This document shows positions 54,032-64,000 of a DNA stretch of 64,000 bases, one piece after another (position 1 is the first letter of the stretch; each line of letters begins with the position of its first letter). The stretch covers positions 60,050-124,049 of the forward strand of contig JH720372.1 in NCBI GenBank assembly GCA_000231825.2. The letters are read 5' to 3'. The notes below the pieces were generated by a model that made no database searches, was not told where the DNA came from, and worked only from the letters and a program-made list of their open reading frames with translations. The DNA comes from Tetrahymena elliotti 4EA (Eukaryota; Ciliophora; Oligohymenophorea; Hymenostomatida; Tetrahymenidae). The position numbers and the translations under genes are program-made.

Positions 54032-56399
54032 GGCTATAAATTAATGATTGATGTATTTGATTATGTTAATTTAGCTATTTATTTACTATTTTTATTCTTT
54101 GTATTTAACTCTAAAAGTACTACTTTTAAGAATTTGTTTAATATGATTGATTTAATTTTCTATTTATGAAAACTGAAATTACTAAAAATGAATGAAAATC
54201 TGTTCATAGTTTTAATTTATAAACAATATGAATGCAATTTATTGCATTCATCTCATATGGATTAATATCCTATTTATTTTTAATATGTAGATATTAAACA
54301 ATAATTGTCAATATATTAATTTATTCTTTTGATATTTTTATCTTTTCTACCTCCATTTGCTACCAATACCTTTATTCTCTTGGATATCAATATTCAAAAT
54401 AAACAATTTATTTTAATCTATCTTAAAATAATTTTTATTTAGCACTGAAAAATATATTAGCAAAATCTAATTTCTTCAACAAGATTTATAAAAATTTTAA
54501 TTGTGTTTAAATTGAAATAAATTAAAATTTTTGGTTTGAACTTTAAAAAATATTATGTTTTTATTTTAAATAGAAAAATATTATTAATTTATTATAAAAA
54601 AGTATTAAATTAAATTGTGAAGAAAAATTTAAAAAGTAAAGCTTTTTTTAGTTATGATAGACTATTTTATTCCTCTAAATTTCAAGATACATTTCTGATG
54701 GTCTTTGTACATAGTTAAAAATTCATTAAATATTAGTTGTAATTATTAAAATAACACAAACACATAAAACACATAGTTTCTAAAGCGTTTCATAGATTAG
54801 ATCAAGATCAATTTAGAAAGACATAAATAGTTTACAAAATCTCATAATAAATATGAGCAATATTTGTACATGATAATTTTTTTAGTATCATATACTTTTT
54901 TATGTGCTTGTTTGCATCAATAGTTTAATTTTAGAATACAAAACAATTTTTGAAGACTTTTTTTTAAATTAAACTTTCATTTTACAAAGAAATTTATTCC
55001 AAGTATTTTTTAGAATTTTTTTAGTAAAATACTCATTATTGCATCCAAATAAATTATTTAAGATAGAATAAGACTTAGCTCAAAATTATATTTTAGAATT
55101 ACTTCACAAGAATATAGAATAGAAAAATATTTAAAAATCAAAACAGCAAAAAGAATGGGAAGAAATTTTATTAAAAACAAAAAAGTAAGTATTTTTCAAA
55201 TCAAGAAAGATAAAAAATATTAGTTTTATTTTAGCTATATTTTAATATAAATGTATTTTTATTTTTTCAAATTTGTTCCCATAAGATGGCTTGATTGATA
55301 ATTTTATGGGTAACTATAACTAAGAAAGAGTAAACAAGAATGAATAAAAATCATCTGATAAAAGAAATAGCTCACTAACTTTTTACGAAATCATTAACTT
55401 TACATAGAAAAATGAAATCAAAGAAAACGAATAATTTTTGAATTGAAGTATTTATTAGTTTTTGTGCTTAATAATTTGGCTTTTTACTTAAAATAAAGAA
55501 TAAACTGAGGTCAAAAATTTGTTAATTTAAAAAAAATAATGTAAATGCAAAATACATAAACTTAATGTTTTCTGATGAATCTGATAAGCTGGATAATCAA
55601 TATTAAAGAAGTATATTTTTTAAATACTGATGCCAGAATTAATTAAGAAATTAGTTCAGGATAATTCAAATATACATTCAATTTTTTCTAAGAATTTTCT
55701 ATTAAATATAAGACAAAATTTTTTTATTTCCTTGTTAAAATCTATATTTTTAAATTCACAAGGTGTTAAAATTGAGGAATTTTAACAAGCGAAAATCTCG
55801 AGAAATTTCTATTTGAATGGATAAAATAAATACCAATTCTTATACATTAAGGGTGATTACAGATAAAATTGAATCTTGAATATTTGTGAAGTATCAGAAA
55901 TATTTTTATAGTTTTGTTAGGTGTTAAAAATTAAATAAAAAGAGAACAAAAATATATATTTTGGTGGACATTAATAATGTTTTTAATAAGAAAAACTAAT
56001 TTTAAAAACTTTGAAAATAAAATGTTTAGAGGTGAACTTGAGTGTTTGGTTATTCAATGTTAAAGAATAAAGTTAAGCTGAAGTAGAAGAGTAATGATTG
56101 ATATTTCTTTTATAATATTATAAAAAAGCAGGTATTGTTATATGCTGAATTGTTTATTATTAGAATTTACATTAAACTAAAGTAATTTAGGAGAGTCAAC
56201 CAAAAAAATTCATATTAATTAAATTAACAATTACATAGTCAGTCTCTTTCTTGTTCTTTTTATATTTATGTAATTTCTTGAAAGATTTTATAAAGATTTT
56301 TTTAAGACAATTCAGTCTTATTGATAATAATTAAAGAGAAAAAAAAGCTAAATAAATATAGTGTTTGCATATTAAATTAAATAAGTAGCAATTATTGAA
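54032..56399. other. Divergent intergenic region, NAT10 and DAHP synthase promoters
   Basis: 2.4 kb between two genes transcribed away from each other. It is A/T-rich with no coding sequence I can support and should contain both promoters. Ciliate promoter elements are not recognisable by eye here. Confidence 0.6.
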
Positions 56400-58858
56400 A
56401 TGATTGAAAGTTCTGTATTATTACAAAGTGAAGTATAAAATAAATGGGAAGGAAATGAAATCAGATTTAGTATTGGTGCTAAGACCAACCCAGTCAACAA
56501 TAAATAGCATGTTTTATAATAGAAAAGATCCTTCATTGAAGATGAAGGTACTGAAAGTGAAACCTCTGAAGAAATTTCTCATAACGAGATTCCAGAAACT
56601 TGGTTACCATCTTCTTGGAGATCTTATCCTGCATTGTAGTAACCAGTTTATGAAAATACAAATTTGTTAAGCTAGTAATTGCAATTGATTAATGAAATGC
56701 CTTCCATAGTCAGCGTTAATGAGATTGAAAGTCTTCAATCTGATCTAAAACAGGTAGAAGCAGGTAATGCCTTCTTTATTTAAATGGGAGATTGTGCTGA
56801 ACGCTTTGTAGAAATGAACAATTCATTTATGGAAAAAAAAATTAAAGCAATTACAGCAGCTTCTAGAATTTTCGCTAATATACTTAACAAAAAATGCATT
56901 AAAATTGGAAGAATTGCTGGCTAATTTGCTAAACCTCGTTCTTAAGAATTTGAAAAATTGCCTGATGGAACTTTACAATACAACTATCGTGGTGATAATG
57001 TTAATAGTTTAGAATCTAGAAAACCTGATCCAATGAGATTAAGTTAAGGCTACTTCCACTCTGTAGCAGCAATGAATTTCATCAGAGCATAACAGAAGCA
57101 CATCATGCAAAATAAACTTAGCATTTAACAAATGCTCGAACAAAAAACTTACTAATAAAAGGAATAAATAAGCTCAATAGAATGTAAATAATTAATTCAT
57201 TTTTTCTTTTTAATTTTGATCTTTGCAATTTAATATGTGGAAAGAAGACTTAATAAAAAAAATAAAAGGCAATAAACAAAATAATTAAGATATAAAAAAA
57301 TAATTGTTAAAAATTGTTAAAGCGAAATAGAAATTTCAGAAAAAAAAACGATAATTGTTTAAAATTTCTTTTTAATTAAAAAATGGCAATAACTTTTTAT
57401 AATGCTTCAAATAAAAATAATTGTGAAATGACAAATTTTTTTAACTTGGTTGTTGGAATATCCTCCAGAAGCATTTAAATATGCTAGTTAAAATTTAATT
57501 GGTTACATTTGGAATATTTAAGAAATTATTACACCTATGGAATTATTTAAAACATCAAGTAAATTTAAATGTGTATTCAAAAAAATCAAATATTCAATTA
57601 ATCACATTAAACTCGCTCTTACACAGTCGAAACCTAAATATTCTGTTGATTTAGCAGAATATTTATAAAGAAATATGCATCAGTCAATCCCAAATATTCC
57701 ATAAATATTCTATCTGAGTATTAAAAGAGGACAAAATAATAAATTTAATATTTGATTGATTTTTCTTATAAATTATGCAATTAATGAGGTTTTAAAATTT
57801 TATGATGCAATATTAAAATTATCATCAGATGACAATCAAAAAGTTAATCAATTACGGCATAAAGCCAATTAAAATTTTTTTTAATTTAGTTTTGAAAATT
57901 TAGAAATATCTCAGCTTTAAGCTTTAGAGTTCTAAAATAAACACTATTAAAAACCATTTTATAATTAAGCCCTAATTGTTTTACATTGATCTGAACAATA
58001 TTTTTAATTAAAAATTTGCAGAGAAAATATTAGAATTAAACAATAAATGTGTTTCTTTAATTGAAATAGTTATAATTTTATTAATAAATTTTAAATTTAA
58101 ATAAAAAAGAGCATTAAATTCATGAAAGTTAGATTTCTGCTATTGAAAATACTAATTTAAATAATGATGATTTATATATTTCTCATGAAGGTTTATTGTT
58201 AAATTATGAGGAGGCTATGACTAAAAAATACAATGAAAAGTATTATAATACAAGCACTCATTTGTTATGGATGGGAGAAAGAACACGTTAATTAGATGGT
58301 GCTCATGTCAACTTTTTTAGTGGAATATAAAACCCTATTGCTGTTAAAGTTGGACCTACTACTGATGGATAAATCTTGAAGTAGTTAGTAAATAGACTTA
58401 ACCCACACAATTAGTAGGGAAGATTAATAATTATTTGCAGAATGGGCAATAAAAATATATAAAATGTTTTACCAGTTTTGATTTAAGCAAAGAAAGAATA
58501 TAACCTCAACTTCATTTGGAGTTGTGACCCTATGCATGGAAATACTTTTGCAACAAACCAAAACATTAAAACAAGAAGTGTTAAAGATATACTTGAAGAA
58601 TTAACTAAATTTGCAACTATCTTACATGAGAATAAAGAAAATATAGGTGGAATTCATCTAGAAACTTCACCTAATCAAGTTACAGAGTGTCTAGGCTTGG
58701 AAATAGAAGATCAAGATCTTAATATTTGTTATACAAGCGCTTGCGATCCTCGTTTAAACATTTCCCAAACTCTATACATAACTTACTAATTCGCTCTACT
58801 TCTTCAATATCTTTATAATAAAAATAATACTGGATAAAGACCAGATATTGAAAATTGA
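56400..58858 (+). CDS. 3-deoxy-D-arabino-heptulosonate 7-phosphate (DAHP) synthase, class II
   Basis: Exons 56400-57183 and 58110-58858 join in phase to give 510 residues. The enzyme condenses phosphoenolpyruvate with erythrose 4-phosphate, the first step of the shikimate pathway. Class II hallmarks in order: WLPSSWRSYPALQQP (68-82), MGDCAERF (metal Cys132), GRIAGQFAKPRS (170-181), YRGDNVN (196-202), GERTRQLDGAH (317-327), CDPMHGN (metal His404), GGIHLETSPNQVTEC (metal Glu446) and CDPRLN (metal Asp474). These are the four metal ligands known from the Mycobacterium enzyme. The N-terminal 60 residues are acidic with no clear targeting peptide. The stretch spanning the splice site (about 230-285) is Gln-rich and diverged, but its length (65 against about 72 in plants) shows nothing large is missing. 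Class II enzymes are typical of plants and bacteria. Confidence 0.93.
57184..58109 (+). other. 926-nt intron of the DAHP synthase gene with protein-like segments
   Basis: Donor GTAAATAA at 57184 and acceptor AAAAAAG ending 58109 keep the frame (phase 1) and give the expected protein length. Unlike other introns here, it has two open stretches in one frame under the ciliate code, each ended by TGA: 57432-57755 (including WLLEYPPEAFKYASQNLIGY) and 57756-57989 (including EVLKFYDAIL and ANQNFFQFSFENLE). The second faintly resembles the N-terminus of importin/exportin-type HEAT proteins. They could be remnants of another gene or an inserted segment; neither is called a gene. Confidence 0.6.
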
Positions 58859-59555
58859 TATATTTGTATACAATCTCTCCCTCATAATTTATTTTTAAAC
58901 TAATTCAATCTAAAAAATCAATTATTCATTCATATTTCATTTCTTGAAAACTATTATTTTTAATTCAATTCTTTAGAACACATCGACTTACCTAAAACAT
59001 TTCAAAACTAAATCAACATAGTTAACTTAAACTGTTTAAATAAATAATAATCTAACAATATGTTAAATCTATTTAGAAAAAGTATAATTCTCAAAAAATA
59101 CCTTTCATGTTTTAGCTTATTTGTATGTTGATTAATTAATTATTTTTCAATTTTATTTGGATTTTAAAATTAAAATTAAGGTAGAAGACAAATTTCCTTG
59201 CAAAAAAATTCTTATTAAGATCATTTAAATATTTCAAGCTTATTTATTTATTTAAGCAGGAAAGTAAAATTAATCCTCAAAATTATTTATTTGAAGATTT
59301 ATAAAAGCCTTTGTTATTAATAATAATCGATTGGGATTTCTTTACAATTTTGATCACTCTCAAATTATTTTGGATTGTAAAATGAATATTAACAAAGATT
59401 TTAAGAAGTATTTTTTAAAAGATATATAATATTAGAGTTGACAAAAAATAAACTTTAATTTTTTAGAGATAAGAATAATCTTTATTCCCTAATAATATTT
59501 AATAAAATATTTTACAATTTTAATTAGATTTGTTTACTTCTGTTTATTTGAACAT
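58859..59555. other. Convergent intergenic spacer
   Basis: 0.7 kb of A/T-rich DNA between the 3' ends of the DAHP synthase gene and the minus-strand gene that follows. No coding sequence seen. Confidence 0.65.
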
Positions 59556-62517
59556 TCAAACTAGTTTAAAATTTTATTAAGAAACCCATTTATCTCTTTT
59601 TTCTTCTCTAAACTTTTGTTAGAAGTTAGAGATGTGCTTATCATTACTAGAAATCAGTTAACTTGGGAATGGTTCAAACATTTTTTTTGATCCAGTTTTA
59701 AAAATTCTATGAGCTATAATTCTTTTATCATTTTCCTATTTTAAAAATAAGCTTGATAATCAAAAAATTATTGAAAAAATTAACCTTTTATTCTATTTTT
59801 TATATCTATTCAAGAGTTATGTATGGTTGCTAAGAAAAAACAGACCCTTACTTTTTTAAAAAGTAAAAAAAAAATTATATTATTAATTGTATTTTAAAAT
59901 ATTCATTGCTTACAGTCTCTCCAAAAAATTTTCCTGGTTTTACAAATGATTTATAAAGGGTGTTTTAGTGAACACTATTTTTGGTTTTACTTCTTGCTGT
60001 TGATAATAGAGAATCACTAGGTGATCTTAAATGAATTCCTCTTTTTAGTTTATTTGAAGGGTTAGAGAGCATACCCGGAATCTTTTGATTTTATTATGCT
60101 AATTTATAAAAGTTATTTTGTTTTATAATTTAAACTTACCCATAAAGGCTCTACTTAAGAATATTCTAAAGGTATGCTTGGATGTAAAAACTGTCTTATA
60201 TTTTATTAATTATGATCCTAAAGCTGCATTTATTCTTTCAAAACCATAGCATCCTACAGAAAGAAATGAATATATGTATAAATGAGTATTAGTAAAATTA
60301 CTTAATCATTTTCAAAAAAGTTATTTTCTGAGTTATAATCATTTTCATTAAATAATATTTTTTTTGGTATATTATTTAAGTTGAGATGATGAACACTTTT
60401 AGATTTTTACTTCTGTATTTTATCTTAATCCTGTTAAACTTTTAAAATAATTATTTTATTTAATAGGGAATAGATAAAAATTAATTTGAATACCATGAAT
60501 TGTTATTTTATTTCTGATTTTCACCTTCGAGTTTACTACAGCATTCTATTTTACTATATCTGGAACATGATCTTTTTTTGCAGAAAATCCTACATGTCTA
60601 AACTCATCTGAACCATACAAGTCTGAATACTAATTTTATAATAAAAATTTAATTTTATTTTTATTAGATTAACTCTACCTTGACATAACCGTTATCAATA
60701 TTTCCATCTTAATTTTAGTCCTTATGCTCAATATTAGAATGGAAAAATCCTAATTTTGAAGATCTTTCTTTCATAAGCATAAGGGTTTTATTTTACTTTT
60801 ACCTCTACTTTTTAAGTATTTCTTCTACTGAAGAAAGTTTATGAGTATGTATAAGAGACTATATGCTAATCTTAAATTCAAATAGAATTATTTATTAGTG
60901 CATTTCATAATTAATTTTAAATTACTTAATTCTTTTTATTATCAGATTTAATGTATTTTAAGGTATTTAGTATAAAATTTTATAAAGGCAAAAGAGTATT
61001 TGGGTATTTCGAGTTCACAGTAAACAAGGTGCAAATAATGTTAATACATTAAATAACTAGTGGTCCTCTTTCACACTCAGCCAAAATTTAAAATGTTTTC
61101 TCAGGATTTGTGAATGAAAATGAGTGAATGTCCCAACTATTCTTCAGTTCAACTAAAAATTGTGTATCCATACCTATAAAGTTATTTTATATAAAAAAAT
61201 CAAAGCAAAGTCATTAAAAAGTATTTGTTTTTATTATCTTTTACTAAATTTTTATTTTTTTTAATCAAATCAATTTAAAAATTTTCATAAATTATCTTTG
61301 TTGGTAGTTATAAACTAATTCATTGTATATTTTATTAGACCAATTACAAATGAATGAATTAGACTAAACAAGGTAAGATATATTGGGAATCAAAAATAAA
61401 ACATTTATTGATCTTTTAATTATACCTTAGAACAGCCAATGATGGTAGTAAACTTTTTTAATTGAGCAAACTTCTTCATTTTTATTAGATTTAATTGGCA
61501 TTATAATTTGGACATTTTATGAAGATGTTTTATAAATAGGAGCCTATAAAAAAGAAATAATATTTAATTTAATATATTTGTTAAAATTTCTTTACTTTAA
61601 GAATGTATTTTCCTATGGACTAAAATTCTTATGCAGATCGTCTAAAGTGCAACCCACAATTTCCTTTTGGGACCCATTCATTTGATTCATAATTAAAACC
61701 ATACAAATCTCCTGTTGTATTTTCTAGAAAATAATGGTAATGCTTTACATCTTACAATCTGATAGGGAGATTATGCATATCACTTATTTTTCCACCATTT
61801 CCTTGTCCGTTGATAACTTCTATGTTCTTTTTGAATTAGGAAAAAAAAAGGTATAATTGACTTTATTCTATCAATAATTTATTCAAAAATTGGCTTATTT
61901 GTATTCAATCCAATCAGTTTTAATTACTGATTCTAAATTTGAAGCACAAAGAAAAATAACAGCTTGCATAGCAAAGGAAGAAGCAAATATAAATTTTTTT
62001 GCCTTCATGCTCATCCTTATGAGTGTCAATATCTTTTTAAATAAAATAAAGAAAATGAAAATATTAATTCATTTTATAAATCATAATTTGAAAAACAACA
62101 ACTTTGTTTATGTTTAAATTACTTTTTTCATACTTCTTGACCATGGTCTTACATTAGCATCACCAGTTATAAAAATAATATCAAGAGAATCAAAATTGCT
62201 GGCTGCTTCTTTTTTTAAATATGAACTTTCTATTTCATATAGAAAATCTTCAACATTATCTTTATCTCTGATTAAATATTCTGTTTCAGTATCTACTAGT
62301 TCTTTCTACTCCTGCATTATCTAATTTCAATTAAAAATTAAAATAATGGTTTAAAACAAAACAATTAGAATAGCTCATTTATTTCATAAAATATTATTGA
62401 ACTTCTTTGCTTAAAAAATATTTTTTCGTTTACTTTAACTATATTATATTAGAAGTCTGAAAATTTCTAAAATCCTTCTCTTGTTTTTTGGTAACCATTG
62501 ACAATCAAAATTCTCAT
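59556..62517 (-). CDS. Uncharacterised protein with a tentative glutamine-amidotransferase-like domain
   Basis: Minus-strand exons by plus coordinates: 62434-62517, 62123-62320, 61928-62032, 61596-61826, 61426-61543, then 61173 downward, several uncertain exons at about 60150-61050, 59914-60098 and 59556-59735 (TGA). The first five junctions close in phase. The start MRILIVNGYQKT, then LDIIFITGDANVRPWS, then KKFIFASSFAMQ, then VINGQGNGG, TGDLYGF and EWVPKGNCGLHFRR recall a class I glutamine-amidotransferase-like fold. The expected nucleophile elbow G-x-C-x-G would be ASSFA here, lacking the cysteine, so it would be a non-catalytic relative. The C-terminal third is basic and Ser/Lys-rich (for example RINAALGSQLIKYKTVF). 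No membrane segment seen. The gene is confident; the family is my recollection of related protist sequences and could be wrong. Confidence 0.6.
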
Positions 62518-63936
62518 AACAATAAATAAAAGAAAGTAGATGTTTCTTTCTCTAGTATTAATTTCTAACTAAACACATATAAATTAATTAAATTATTGAT
62601 ATTTAAATGAAAATCATCAAAAATTCATGCTGTATAAATAGAAATATTTCATTTTCCTTATTGAAATATTACAATCAAGATTTTAAGCATAAAAGAGTTA
62701 TTTTCTACTAAATAAAATATCAATTTTGCATAGTATATTTTCATACAAAAAAAATTTAATCAAATATTAAATATGATACTTTTTATATTTATTTAGATTA
62801 CCCTTTTTACATTATTTAAAAAGAATAAGTTTCTAATGATCTATAAAAGAAGGTATGTGCAGAGTTTCAAGCTCAAATTTAGAGATAAATTGAAGATAAT
62901 ATTACTTTAATTTTATATAATATGTACAATTTAAGAAATAATAAATATATTTAGTTGATTACATTATCAATATTAACTAACTAAAATTGTTTTTTATAGA
63001 GAAATAAATTAAAATTTCAAATCAAAAATATTTTATTTAAAAGATTTAAATGAATACATATTTGATAGAATTGATATATAACAGTCTGGGTGAAAGAAAT
63101 ACCTATATAAGTATAGACAAAATATTCCTAACTAATTATTAATTTAATTGAAAACTTTTTTGTTCTATTTGGTAAAACAAAAAAAAATATCATTTAATTC
63201 TATCAAACAAAAGTCAAAATTTATTAGTCATAACAAAAAATATTACATATGACAATAATCAAATGAAAATTCGCCTTCACACACATATATATTTGTTTAT
63301 GAATTTATAACTAACAATTCTTAAACAAACAAAAAAATAAGAATAATTTTTAATAAAGAGTGGAGTTGATGCTGAATCTTCATAAATGAAAAATTATTTT
63401 ATAAAATAAATTGTAAAAAATCTTAAAGTTATGTATTATATCTTGATTTAATAAGTGTATTTGATAGTGTCAGATTTAATAAGAGAAGACATAAAATTTT
63501 ACAAAAAATTAATTAACTTTTTGTACTTAAATTCAACTTTATTTTTAAACCTCAAACAAATAATATGATAATTATTAATAAAATAAATAAAATACATTAA
63601 ATTTAAATGAAATCATTAGAAAAAGAAAGATTTTTTATTGATAAAAAATGCTTCAAAATTATTTTACTTAAAAAGTTCTAAGCTTAAATTTAATACTCAT
63701 TTCTCTAACTATTTATTTGTTTGTTGGTCTTATTTTCTTTAAAACAGATTTTATCAGCTTTGACATAATTTTTTACAAAATTTTAGAAATTTAATTTATC
63801 TTTAAAATTAAACTTTGATTTGATACACTAATTTAAATACCTCCAAAATAGACCACCAAATAATTGTAATAAAATAAATCAAAAAACAAAGGTTTTAAAT
63901 AAAAGAATTAAAATAATTTCAAACAATAAATTCAAA
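62518..63936. other. Divergent intergenic region
   Basis: 1.4 kb of A/T-rich DNA between a minus-strand gene and the plus-strand gene at the right edge. It should contain both promoters. No other feature seen. Confidence 0.55.
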
Positions 63937-64000
63937 ATGAATATTTTGAAGAATAAATTTGTAATGCTTTGTGCTGTTGGAGCTAGTATCACTGGGTTAA
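63937..64000 (+). CDS. N-terminus of a probable secreted or membrane protein, cut by the window end
   Basis: ATG at 63937 opens a frame that runs to the end of the window (21 codons). The peptide has a short basic head (MNILKNK) followed by a hydrophobic core with small residues (FVMLCAVGASITGL), typical of a signal peptide. A clear rise in G+C over the preceding A/T-rich DNA supports a real gene start. Nothing can be said of the mature protein. Confidence 0.5.
   Translation, partial: MNILKNKFVMLCAVGASITGL

Noticed and set aside
61890..62117. Plus-strand ORF of 75 codons
   Set aside because: Antisense to exon 3 and adjacent introns of the minus-strand gene, whose exons close in phase.
1..64000. 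Telomeric G4T2 repeats or a Tetrahymena chromosome-breakage sequence
   Set aside because: Neither tandem GGGGTT/CCCCAA nor the 15-bp breakage motif was seen on either strand.

Overview
The window reads as nuclear DNA of an oligohymenophorean ciliate, most like Tetrahymena. It is extremely AT-rich. Every convincing protein is open only if TAA and TAG are read as glutamine and TGA as the sole stop. Introns are short, AT-rich and GT...AG, mostly about 50-480 nt. I saw no tRNA, rRNA, CRISPR array, telomeric repeat or recognisable transposase. All exon models were made by eye. Those for the Myb, NAT10, DUF4419, DAHP synthase and phospholipase genes close perfectly in frame. Parts of the RING-CH, WDR62-like and 59.6-62.5 kb gene models remain approximate.

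Layout: (1) 2-2484, a RING-CH membrane E3 ligase, 5' end cut by the window. (2) 2485-13877, an 11.4-kb gene desert with one base-richer island. (3) 13878-14852, a single-exon secreted phospholipase A2-like gene. (4) 14853-23824, a second desert. (5) 23825-26542, a five-exon Myb transcription factor. (6) 26543-35353, a third desert. (7) 35354-46802, a giant gene of about 16 exons for a WDR62/MAPKBP1-like double WD40 propeller protein. (8) 47945-49060, a DUF4419 protein. (9) 49863-54031, minus strand, the nine-exon RNA cytidine acetyltransferase NAT10/Kre33. (10) 56400-58858, a class II (plant/bacterial type) DAHP synthase with a 926-nt intron. (11) 59556-62517, minus strand, a multi-exon protein with a tentative glutamine-amidotransferase-like domain. 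(12) 63937-64000, the start of a secreted or membrane protein cut by the right edge.

The genes do not form a pathway or operon: they cover ubiquitin ligation, lipid hydrolysis, transcription, centrosome or cilium scaffolding, ribosome/tRNA modification and aromatic amino acid synthesis. The most notable features are the contrast between three 9-11 kb deserts in the left half and a compact right half, the class II DAHP synthase with protein-like remnants in its intron, and the WDR62-like gene. Long deserts with sparse genes would fit micronucleus-limited DNA or a ciliate with a less compact genome, but the sequence alone does not decide this.
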